Below, piece after piece: positions 1 to 5,318 of a stretch of DNA of 9,830 nucleotides. How positions within the stretch are numbered: the first letter of the stretch is position 1; every line of letters starts with the position of its first letter. This DNA is from an uncultured Peptococcaceae bacterium (lineage in GTDB: Bacteria; Bacillota; Dehalobacteriia; UBA7702). The stretch spans positions 1-9,830 of the forward strand of contig CALFRX010000173.1 of the NCBI GenBank assembly GCA_937919295.1, read 5' to 3'. The notes beneath the pieces were generated by a model. It saw only the letters and a list, made by a program, of their open reading frames with translations. It did not search any database and had not been told where the DNA came from. A program made the position numbers and the translations under genes.

Positions 1-203
1 GTAATATAGCAGCCAAAAGATTGGGACAGATGGCGTACTTTGGGCAAAAGAGGCAGCGGTATGCGAAAATAGACGCCGCTCTCTATCTTTTTCATACTCC
101 ATACCGGCACATTCCCGGCCATCAAAACATTGACTAAGCCGCTGATATCGCCTTCTTTGATCACAATACCGACGTAACCGCCGGTTTTTGCTCCAAAAAT
201 CAT
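1..203 (-). CDS. yqfD: Sporulation protein YqfD, N-terminal part (cut by window edge)
   Basis: Reading the minus strand from ATG at 203, the frame stays open to the window edge, giving about 67 residues starting MIFGAKTGGYVGIVIKEGD. The pattern of a short start, a G-Y-V strand, then a segment about a small domain choosing between loops (GLVNVLMAGNVPVWSMKK) matches the N-terminus of the YqfD (stage IV sporulation) family, a membrane protein of the mother cell in Bacillus-type sporulation. The gene lies 73 bp downstream of yqfC in the same direction, which is the usual yqfC-yqfD order in Bacillota and is the best support for the call. A GGGGAGGG Shine-Dalgarno stretch sits just upstream of the chosen ATG. 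The frame is open upstream of it, so a longer start is possible but has no better ribosome site. The bulk of the protein is outside the window. Confidence 0.75.
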   Translation of the reverse strand, partial: MIFGAKTGGYVGIVIKEGDISGLVNVLMAGNVPVWSMKKIESGVYFRIPLPLLPKVRHLSQSFGCYI

Positions 204-276
204 AAGCCCTCCCCTTCTCTCTCTTGCGCGGATCACAGTCAAAACCCCGATGGCTTGAGCAAACAGCGCGTTTTTG

Positions 277-579
277 TCAGGCTTGCCGGTAAGAAATGGC
301 GACGATCTGTCCTTCGGCCTCAATCTCGTCCTTCTTTAAAAAATTAAGCCGCATATCTTTGCCGTCGATGATGATTTCCCCATAAATGCAGGCGATCCGC
401 ACCTGCTCACCGCTGAAGGCACGGATGCCGCTATGGTTTTCCACCAAAACGGTGCGATTTCCCGTCAGGACGATGCGCGGCATACCGCCGGCGAAATCGA
501 CGGGCATATCCAAAGTCGCCGAGATCTTACTGCGGATATTTTCCTTTTTCGTTGATACTACAGGATCTGCGGATTTCAC
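277..579 (-). CDS. yqfC: Sporulation protein YqfC (YabP/YqfC family)
   Basis: This 100-residue protein matches the small YabP/YqfC family in length and pattern: a short variable N-terminus, then MPRIVLTGNRTVLVENHSGI at roughly residues 33-52, followed by alternating beta strands ending in an E-G-Q-I-V-A-I-S strand. The G-N-R-x-V-L-V-E-N-H-x-G-I core is the family hallmark. In B. subtilis yqfC is part of the sigma-E (mother cell) regulon; the exact molecular role is not settled. The start is a GTG at 577-579, not ATG: an AGGGGAGGG ribosome site ends 7 nt before it, and the nearby ATG at 584-586 is in another frame that closes quickly. It precedes yqfD and reads away from iorA. A sigma-E-like promoter sits immediately upstream. 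Confidence 0.85.
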   Translation of the reverse strand: MKSADPVVSTKKENIRSKISATLDMPVDFAGGMPRIVLTGNRTVLVENHSGIRAFSGEQVRIACIYGEIIIDGKDMRLNFLKKDEIEAEGQIVAISYRQA

Positions 580-597
580 GGAGCATCCCTCCCCTAA

Positions 598-626
598 ACC
601 GTATCGAAAGGAAGAAAAAAATATAC
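598..626 (-). promoter_or_regulatory. Candidate sigma-E promoter of yqfC
   Basis: On the minus strand GTATATT (626-620) is followed after 14 nt by GATACGGT (605-598). The known Bacillus sigma-E pattern is about KMATATT, 13-15 nt, CATACAMT, so the core ATATT and ATAC elements match while a few flanking bases do not. The position, directly before a gene whose family belongs to the sigma-E regulon, supports it. The predicted transcript would start near 591, giving an extremely short leader that begins inside the ribosome-binding stretch. Confidence 0.45.
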
Positions 627-627
627 C

Positions 628-656
628 TTCAAAATTTCAGCACATTATGCTATAAT
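628..656 (+). promoter_or_regulatory. Sigma-A promoter of the ior operon (extended -10)
   Basis: TTCAAA (628-633) and a perfect TATAAT (651-656) are separated by 17 bp, and TG lies one base before the -10 (648-649), forming an extended -10 element. The start of transcription would be near 663, leaving a leader of about 30 nt before iorA, which contains AGAGGG (682-687) seven bases from its ATG. No riboswitch-like structure fits in this short leader. Confidence 0.7.
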
Positions 657-694
657 AAGTCATTAGTAATCATTCCGATAAAGAGGGACCTTTT

Positions 695-2437
695 ATGAAA
701 CAATTGATGACAGGCAATGAAGCCATTGCCCTCGGCGCCTGGGAAGCCGGGGTCAATGTCGTGGCGGCATATCCGGGAACGCCATCCACGGAAATCACGG
801 AAAACGCCGCCAAATATGATGAACTTTACGCCGAATGGGCGCCCAACGAAAAAGTCGCCCTGGAAGTGGCCATCGGCGCCGCCATCACCGGCGGACGAGC
901 CATGGCTTGCATGAAACATGTGGGCGTCAACGTAGCCATGGATCCTTTGCTGACCGTGGCTTTTTCCGGTATTGAGGGTGGCCTCGTCCTTATCACCGCC
1001 GATGATCCCGGGATGCACAGCTCCCAAAACGAACAGGATAACCGCAGGCTGGGACGATTCGCCAAAATTCCCGTGCTGGAACCTGCCGATTCCGCAGAAT
1101 GCCGCGATTTCGTCAAAGCCGCTTTCGTCATCAGCGAAACCTTCGACACCCCGGTGATGCTGCGGCTCACAACAAGAGTGGCCCACTCCCAATCTCTGGT
1201 GGAAAAAGGCGAGCGGGTTTTAAGGGAACTACCCCCTTATCAAAAGAATCCGCAAAAATACGTGATGGTACCGGCCAACGCCAAGCCCCGGCATACCGTT
1301 GCCGAAGAGCGTTTATTGAAATTGAAAGCATACAGCGACGAAACCGAACTGAACCGCGTCGAAAAAAACAGCGCGGCCATCGGCGTGATCTGTTCCGGGA
1401 TCGTCTATCCCTACGTCAAAGATGCGCTCCCCGACGCTTCCGTACTGAAAATCGGTTTGTCCAATCCCCTGCCGGAACAGAAGATTCGGGATTTTGCCGC
1501 AAGCGTGAAAACGCTCTACGTCATCGAGGAACTGGACGACGTCATGGAGGAACAAATCCGCGCCATGGGCATCAAAACCCACGGCAAAGATATCTTCTCC
1601 TTAGAGGGGGAAATCTTCCCGGAAACCATTCGGGAAAAGCTCTGCGACGAAAAAACAGCACCGGCTTACCGCTACGGTAAGGAACTGGTGGTACGCCCGC
1701 CGGTACTCTGCGCCGGTTGTCCCCACAGAGGTACGTTCTACGTGCTGAAACAGGCGAAAGTCAACGTATTGGGAGATATTGGCTGCTATACTTTAGGCGC
1801 GCTACCGCCCCTCGGCGCCATCGATACCACCATCTGCATGGGCGCCGGGATCGGTATGGCTTTAGGCATGGAAAAGGTGCGGGGCAAGGATTTTGCCAAG
1901 CAGACCGTTGCCGTAATCGGCGATTCCACCTTCATCCATTCCGGCATTACCGGTCTGATCGACGCGGTCTACAACAACGGCTGTACCACCACGATCATTC
2001 TTGATAATCACATCACCGCCATGACCGGCCATCAACAAAACCCCCTGACGGGTTTTACCGTCAAAGGCGAGCCCGCCAGAAAACTACAATTGGAAACCAT
2101 TGTCAAGGGTTTGGGCATTGACCGGGTCAGCGTCGTCGATCCCTTTGATCTCAAAACCTTCGCCCAAATACTTAAAGCAGATCTATCCACCGAGGAACCC
2201 TCGGTGATCATCGCCCGCCGCCCCTGCGAATTGCTGCTCAAAGGGGCAAAAGGAGCTTGCTATATCAATCCCGAGCTCTGCCTCCGCTGCGGCAAATGTC
2301 TGAAAATCGGCTGTCCCGCCATAGAAAAGACCGGTGTGGGCAAAGCGCCGATCATCAGAAGCGAGCTCTGCGTTGGCTGCGGCCTCTGTCAGAAAGTCTG
2401 CGGCAACGATGGCGTCATCACGAAGGTAGGTGAATGA
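695..2437 (+). CDS. iorA: Indolepyruvate:ferredoxin oxidoreductase, alpha subunit
   Basis: IorA with IorB oxidatively decarboxylates arylpyruvates (from tryptophan, phenylalanine, tyrosine) to aryl-CoA, reducing ferredoxin; it is a cytoplasmic, oxygen-sensitive enzyme of amino acid fermentation. The 580 residues are the usual full length. Seen in order: the N-terminal pyrimidine-binding domain with YPGTPSTEI (residues 26-34); the central LCAGCPHRGTF motif (338-348), characteristic of IorA; the thiamine diphosphate motif beginning GDST at 409 and ending at DN 437-438; and a C-terminal ferredoxin-like domain with two cluster motifs, cysteines 529, 532, 535, 540 and 559, 562, 565, 569. AGAGGG seven bases before ATG 695 supports the start. 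The stop is one base before the iorB ATG, so the subunits are co-translated. No key residue appears missing. Confidence 0.95.
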   Translation: MKQLMTGNEAIALGAWEAGVNVVAAYPGTPSTEITENAAKYDELYAEWAPNEKVALEVAIGAAITGGRAMACMKHVGVNVAMDPLLTVAFSGIEGGLVLITADDPGMHSSQNEQDNRRLGRFAKIPVLEPADSAECRDFVKAAFVISETFDTPVMLRLTTRVAHSQSLVEKGERVLRELPPYQKNPQKYVMVPANAKPRHTVAEERLLKLKAYSDETELNRVEKNSAAIGVICSGIVYPYVKDALPDASVLKIGLSNPLPEQKIRDFAASVKTLYVIEELDDVMEEQIRAMGIKTHGKDIFSLEGEIFPETIREKLCDEKTAPAYRYGKELVVRPPVLCAGCPHRGTFYVLKQAKVNVLGDIGCYTLGALPPLGAIDTTICMGAGIGMALGMEKVRGKDFAKQTVAVIGDSTFIHSGITGLIDAVYNNGCTTTIILDNHITAMTGHQQNPLTGFTVKGEPARKLQLETIVKGLGIDRVSVVDPFDLKTFAQILKADLSTEEPSVIIARRPCELLLKGAKGACYINPELCLRCGKCLKIGCPAIEKTGVGKAPIIRSELCVGCGLCQKVCGNDGVITKVGE

Positions 2438-2438
2438 T

Positions 2439-3029
2439 ATGGCACAAAGTGAAGTAAAAAGCATTCTCATTGCCGGCGTCGGCGGTCAGGGTACCGTACT
2501 CACCGCCCGGGTCTTATCCCGGCTGCTGCTGCAAAAGGGTTACGATATCAAAGTATCGGAGATCCACGGCATGTCCCAACGGGGCGGCAGCGTCGTCACA
2601 CAGGTACGCTACGGCGATAAAGTCCATTCACCGATCATCGCGCCAAATAGCGCCGATGATATCATCGGCTTTGAACTGCTGGAAGGCGTTCGCGCCCTGC
2701 CTTACCTCAAGGAGGGGGGCACGATCATCGTCAACGAACAGAAAATCAATCCCATGCCCGTGGTAATCGGTAAAGCCACTTACCCCGACGACCTCAAAGA
2801 TTTCCTTTGTCATTGCGGCGCGAAAGTCAAACTGTTTGACGCTCATCTCCTCGCGATGGAAGCCGGTAACGCCAAATGCCTCAATATGGTGATGCTCGGC
2901 GCTTGGGCCAAAAACGCCGGTTTGGAGTTTAACGAAGAGGAATGCCTGAACATCATCGCCAACAATGTACCCCAGAAATTCCTAAACGTCAACATCGACG
3001 GTTTCAAGAGAGGTTACCATGCCTTCTAA
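2439..3029 (+). CDS. iorB: Indolepyruvate:ferredoxin oxidoreductase, beta subunit
   Basis: This 196-residue protein is the gamma-type (2-oxoacid oxidoreductase) partner of IorA. It opens with the nucleotide-binding-like loop IAGVGGQGT near residues 9-17, then SEIHGMSQRGGSVVTQVRYG, the signature of IorB and of related KorC/PorG subunits, and ends with the helical region typical of the family. I chose ATG 2439, which has an AGGTAGGTG ribosome site with about six bases of spacing and begins one base after the iorA stop; a GTG at 2430 would add three residues and overlap iorA. The adjacent iorA makes the assignment secure. Its 3' end overlaps the following small gene by 11 bp. Confidence 0.93.
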   Translation: MAQSEVKSILIAGVGGQGTVLTARVLSRLLLQKGYDIKVSEIHGMSQRGGSVVTQVRYGDKVHSPIIAPNSADDIIGFELLEGVRALPYLKEGGTIIVNEQKINPMPVVIGKATYPDDLKDFLCHCGAKVKLFDAHLLAMEAGNAKCLNMVMLGAWAKNAGLEFNEEECLNIIANNVPQKFLNVNIDGFKRGYHAF

Positions 3030-3285
3030 ACATATTTACCCAGCCTTTATGGACAAAGACAGCCTGCTCTGTTCTCGCTGTTTCGGTCCGTTGGCCACCA
3101 TTGAGCAGTACGGCTCTTGCGATATGGGATACTGGTTCATCGCCCCCTGTAAACAATGCGGCGCAAAGATCAAGTGGTATCGCGATAACAACGGTGAAAC
3201 GAGGGCCGACAGAGGCACGGACAACGAGGAAAATGCCTTCGGGTTCTATATGGAAGGCGACGAAATCGTGATGAAAGCCACATAA
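3019..3285 (+). CDS. Small zinc-ribbon-like protein coupled to iorB (unknown function)
   Basis: The 88-residue product has two CxxC pairs, C18-C21 (LCSRC) and C44-C47 (PCKQC), about 22 residues apart, which is the geometry of a zinc ribbon; C34 is an additional cysteine. The rest is polar with aromatic residues (GYWFIAP, IKWYRD) and an acidic C-terminus. No membrane segment or signal peptide is visible. The ATG lies inside the end of iorB in another frame and has an AGAGAGG ribosome site six bases upstream, so translation is probably coupled to iorB. A terminator follows 20 bp after the stop, making it the last gene of the ior unit. I do not recognise the family. A role in metal or Fe-S handling for the oxidoreductase is only a guess from position. 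Confidence 0.75.
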   Translation: MPSKHIYPAFMDKDSLLCSRCFGPLATIEQYGSCDMGYWFIAPCKQCGAKIKWYRDNNGETRADRGTDNEENAFGFYMEGDEIVMKAT

Positions 3286-3305
3286 GAAACTGTGTTTTGT
3301 AAAGT

Positions 3306-3355
3306 AAAAAGAGGGTGTCCCCAACGTCAAAAAAGACTTGGGACACCCCCTTTTT
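3306..3355 (+). terminator. Terminator of the iorA-iorB-zinc ribbon operon
   Basis: GGGTGTCCC (3313-3321) pairs with GGGACACCC (3340-3348), nine perfect base pairs. After one A-C mismatch the helix continues with G3311-C3350 and five A-T pairs, ending in a T run on the + strand (3351-3356). The 18-base loop contains a further GTC/GAC pairing. The flanking A and T runs mean it could act in both directions, but only the + strand has a gene ending nearby. Confidence 0.9.
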
Positions 3356-3472
3356 TATTGTCCGGTGATCCTTAAACAAAGGATTCCCGTGTTTTTAAGA
3401 CGGGGTACGATGACAAATAAGATTATTAGAAAGGGAAAACCCTCTTCCGGCGTGGAGCGTCTTCCTTCCTTC

Positions 3473-3501
3473 GTCTATTTTCCCGGATCAGCTCATAAAA
3501 T
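3473..3501 (+). promoter_or_regulatory. Weak sigma-E-like motif before the deacetylase gene
   Basis: GTCTATT (3473-3479), 14 bases, then CATAAAAT (3494-3501). This departs from the sigma-E pattern at about three positions, so it is a weak match that could occur by chance. It is listed because it would start a transcript near 3508, just before the preferred ATG at 3533, and because the encoded protein resembles sporulation deacetylases. No good sigma-A promoter was seen between the terminator at 3355 and the gene. Confidence 0.25.
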
Positions 3502-3532
3502 GAGAAAAAACAGGAAATCTGGTGCATCTTTT

Positions 3533-4309
3533 ATGATCGTGATCCGCCTCACCGCCAAGGTCATCCGGCGCTGCTGCGTTATAGTAGGACTCATTGTAAT
3601 ACTCATCCTCTGCTTTACCTTGGTTCTGGCTTTGAGACAATCCGTGACACGTGTCGTAGCCGGCGGAGAAAAACCCATTTACGCCGTGGAACGCAGCGAT
3701 AAGGTCATTGCCCTTTCCTTCGACGCTTCCTGGGGCGCGGCCCACACCGAGGATATTTTGGCGATTCTTGACGAATACGACGTCAAGACCACCTTCTTTT
3801 TAGTAAACCTATGGATTGAGGACTATCCCGAGCTCGTGGCGGAAATCGACCGGCGTGGCCATGAAATCGGCCTCCATTCCGCCACCCACCCCCATTTCAC
3901 TGCCCTTTCCCCCGCAGAGATCACCGGGGAGATCCAGGCCAACGAAGAAGCGGTGACGGAGATCACCGGCAAAACGCCGACGGTCTTCCGCTTCCCCTAC
4001 GGCGATTATAACGACACTGCCGTGAACACTGTCCACAGCTTAGGCTTAGAGGCGGTTCAATGGTCCGTGGACAGTCTTGACTGGAAAGAGCTCTCTGCTT
4101 CCGAAATCTCCCTCAGGGTATTGGACAGCGTGAACCCTGGCGCCATCATTTTAATGCACAACAACGGCACCCATACGGCGGAGGCGCTGCGCACCGTCAT
4201 TCCTTCCCTGTTGGGAGAAGGATACCGCATCGTCCCCGTCAGCGAGCTGCTCCTCACCGGCGACTACTATGTTGACCACAACGGCATTATGCACAAAGGC
4301 GAATCATGA
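3533..4309 (+). CDS. Membrane-anchored polysaccharide deacetylase (NodB domain, PdaB-like)
   Basis: A 258-residue protein with a positively charged N-terminus, one hydrophobic segment at about residues 15-34, then an extracytoplasmic NodB deacetylase domain (about 55-240), suggesting action on peptidoglycan or another amino sugar polymer outside the membrane. Motifs seen: SFDASWG (62-68) with catalytic-type D64; HSATH (115-119) with both metal histidines; RFPYG (153-157); SVDSLDW (178-184); and LMH (207-209). The usual second aspartate of the first motif is alanine (A65), as in the PdaB/clostridial FD-x-x-WG branch where this position is also not aspartate. The start is uncertain: upstream in-frame ATGs exist at 3338, 3410 and 3500, but the first lies in the terminator and the added residues look non-coding. 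The ribosome site at 3533 is weak (GGTG). Sporulation role is inferred from the family. Confidence 0.85.
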   Translation: MIVIRLTAKVIRRCCVIVGLIVILILCFTLVLALRQSVTRVVAGGEKPIYAVERSDKVIALSFDASWGAAHTEDILAILDEYDVKTTFFLVNLWIEDYPELVAEIDRRGHEIGLHSATHPHFTALSPAEITGEIQANEEAVTEITGKTPTVFRFPYGDYNDTAVNTVHSLGLEAVQWSVDSLDWKELSASEISLRVLDSVNPGAIILMHNNGTHTAEALRTVIPSLLGEGYRIVPVSELLLTGDYYVDHNGIMHKGES

Positions 4310-4313
4310 CGTC

Positions 4314-4342
4314 TTGTCAAGGGCCGCGGTTTTGTTTATAAT
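4314..4342 (+). promoter_or_regulatory. Near-consensus sigma-A promoter for the pyruvate kinase-like gene
   Basis: TTGTCA (4314-4319), a 17-bp spacer and a perfect TATAAT (4337-4342). It begins five bases after the deacetylase stop codon, so the next gene has its own promoter. Transcription would begin near 4349, leaving a leader of about 23 nt that holds the AAAGGAG ribosome site (4355-4361). Confidence 0.8.
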
Positions 4343-4371
4343 GAGGAAAACGGGAAAGGAGCTTCGCTTTT

Positions 4372-4938
4372 ATGTTGTATTTTGAGAAACCGGGACAGGA
4401 AAATACAGAACAAACCGTGGCCGAAGCCATCAAAGTTGCCAAAGAGCAGGGCATCGGGAAAATCATCGTCGCCTCCCACACCGGGGAAACGGCAAAACTG
4501 TTCAAAGATTGCGGCCTATCTGTCATCGTCGTTACCCATCAGGCAGGCTTTAAGGAAAGAGGCGTTTTGGAGCTAAAGGAAGCGACACAAAGGGAGCTCA
4601 CCGCCGCCGGAATGCAGATCTTGACCACCACTCACTTTTTCGCCGGCGCCGACCGGGCCCTTAACCATAAATTCGGGGGGATTTACCCCGCGGAATTGAT
4701 GGCGCATACCCTGCGTATTTTGGGACAGGGCTTTAAAGTCTGCGTGGAAATTGCCGTGATGGCCATGGACACCGGTTTGATCGGCCCCGAAGAGGATGTG
4801 GTTACCGTGGGGGGCACCGCCAAAGGCGCCGATACCGCCGTGCTGCTGACACCGACACATTCCCAAAGTTTCTTCGATACCGATATCAAAGAAATCATCT
4901 GTATGCCCAGGGGACATAAAAACAAACAAAAAGCATAG
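4372..4938 (+). CDS. Stand-alone pyruvate kinase C-terminal (alpha/beta) domain protein
   Basis: The 188 residues resemble the regulatory C-terminal alpha/beta domain of pyruvate kinase but the catalytic barrel is absent. The visible core is GIGKIIVASHTGETAKLF (about residues 27-44), which aligns with the strand-loop-helix of pyruvate kinase that carries a T-G-x-T-A pattern, then a second strand LSVIVVTHQAGF. The C-terminal half contains AELMAHTLRILGQGFKVCVEIAVMAM and a conserved-looking VVTVGGTAKGADTAVLL. Such free-standing proteins occur in many bacteria and archaea and, to my knowledge, have no established function; pyruvate kinase activity is not expected. The gene has its own strong promoter and an AAAGGAG ribosome site ten bases before ATG. 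No membrane segment is evident. Its 3' end is followed by about 200 bp before the next terminator-like hairpin. Confidence 0.85.
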   Translation: MLYFEKPGQENTEQTVAEAIKVAKEQGIGKIIVASHTGETAKLFKDCGLSVIVVTHQAGFKERGVLELKEATQRELTAAGMQILTTTHFFAGADRALNHKFGGIYPAELMAHTLRILGQGFKVCVEIAVMAMDTGLIGPEEDVVTVGGTAKGADTAVLLTPTHSQSFFDTDIKEIICMPRGHKNKQKA

Positions 4939-5009
4939 CAACGACCATCACGGCGATAAAGAGGGCTTTTATTGCAAAAATTCTTTACACATTGCGCAAA
5001 AATGCCCCG

Positions 5010-5037
5010 TTGCGTCTTGATCGGAATATGGTAAGAT
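5010..5037 (+). promoter_or_regulatory. Candidate sigma-A promoter far upstream of ade
   Basis: TTGCGT (5010-5015), 16 bp, TAAGAT (5032-5037), with TG one base before the -10 (5029-5030). It would start RNA near 5044, about 275 bases before ade. Downstream of it lies a T/G-rich stretch (about 5085-5112) and then a terminator-like hairpin at 5137-5173, so most transcripts from here may stop early. The 70 bases before it (4939-5009) hold nothing I can name. Confidence 0.45.
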
Positions 5038-5136
5038 AAAAGTGTAGTTAGTGTTTTCATGTTTTACCCTTTTATCACTTTACTTGATTTGTTTTGTTTT
5101 TGTTTTCGTTTCCTAAGAGTTCAATAACCGCAAGGG

Positions 5137-5173
5137 GCCTTTCGTTATATCAAAACGGAAGGCTTTTACTTTT
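5137..5173 (+). terminator. Terminator-like hairpin in the ade upstream region
   Basis: GCCTTTCGTT (5137-5146) pairs along its whole length with AACGGAAGGC (5154-5163), with one T-G wobble and a 7-base loop, followed by TTTTACTTTT. It can end transcripts from the pyruvate kinase-like gene or from the promoter at 5010-5037. A competing pairing is visible: ATAAC (5124-5128) with GTTAT (5144-5148), which would use the same bases as the left arm and could act as an antiterminator. No known riboswitch core, including the purine type expected before a purine gene, is recognisable here. Confidence 0.7.
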
Positions 5174-5258
5174 GGCTTCATGAACCATGGCGCTCCCTGG
5201 GGCAACGGCGACTTTTCCTTTAACGGATACTGCCTGCTTTATACGGCGGTTTTTCATA

Positions 5259-5287
5259 TTGACTTTCCCTTTTTCCTCTGCTACCCT
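5259..5287 (+). promoter_or_regulatory. Candidate proximal promoter of ade
   Basis: TTGACT (5259-5264), 17 bp, TACCCT (5282-5287). The -35 is one base from consensus but the -10 keeps only the T-A-...-T positions. It lies after the hairpin at 5137-5173 and would give a leader of about 25 nt containing the ribosome site, so it is the simplest explanation for how ade is transcribed past that hairpin. Confidence 0.4.
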
Positions 5288-5318
5288 TAAACTATCAAAA
5301 AGGAAAGAAGGAAGGCCG

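Noticed and set aside
650..1192. Minus-strand open frame of 180 codons across the 5' part of iorA
   Set aside because: It lies wholly opposite a clear IorA coding frame, has low-complexity G/H/F-rich composition and no ribosome site; it is a shadow of iorA codon use.
3338..3532. Longer starts for the deacetylase at 3338, 3410 or 3500
   Set aside because: The first is inside the terminator, none has a good Shine-Dalgarno, and the extra residues precede the charged-then-hydrophobic N-terminus expected of the membrane anchor. The start at 3410 remains possible.
4683..5060. Minus-strand frame of 125 codons starting at 5060 with a weak AAAAGGG before the ATG
   Set aside because: Most of it runs opposite the pyruvate kinase-like gene, and the sequence shows no recognisable domain. 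The stretch outside that gene is better explained by the promoter at 5010-5037.
5085..5112. T/G-rich repeat-like stretch (runs of TTTG/TTTTG)
   Set aside because: It is simple low-complexity sequence without regular units; not a tandem repeat or CRISPR.
5187..5318. N-terminal extension of adenine deaminase by 44 residues
   Set aside because: The ATG at 5187 has no ribosome site, the added residues resemble nothing in the family, and ATG 5319 has AAGGAAGG upstream and fits the family start.
4939..5318. Purine riboswitch upstream of ade
   Set aside because: A purine gene with a long leader suggested one, but the conserved core elements of the purine aptamer and its three-way junction could not be found.
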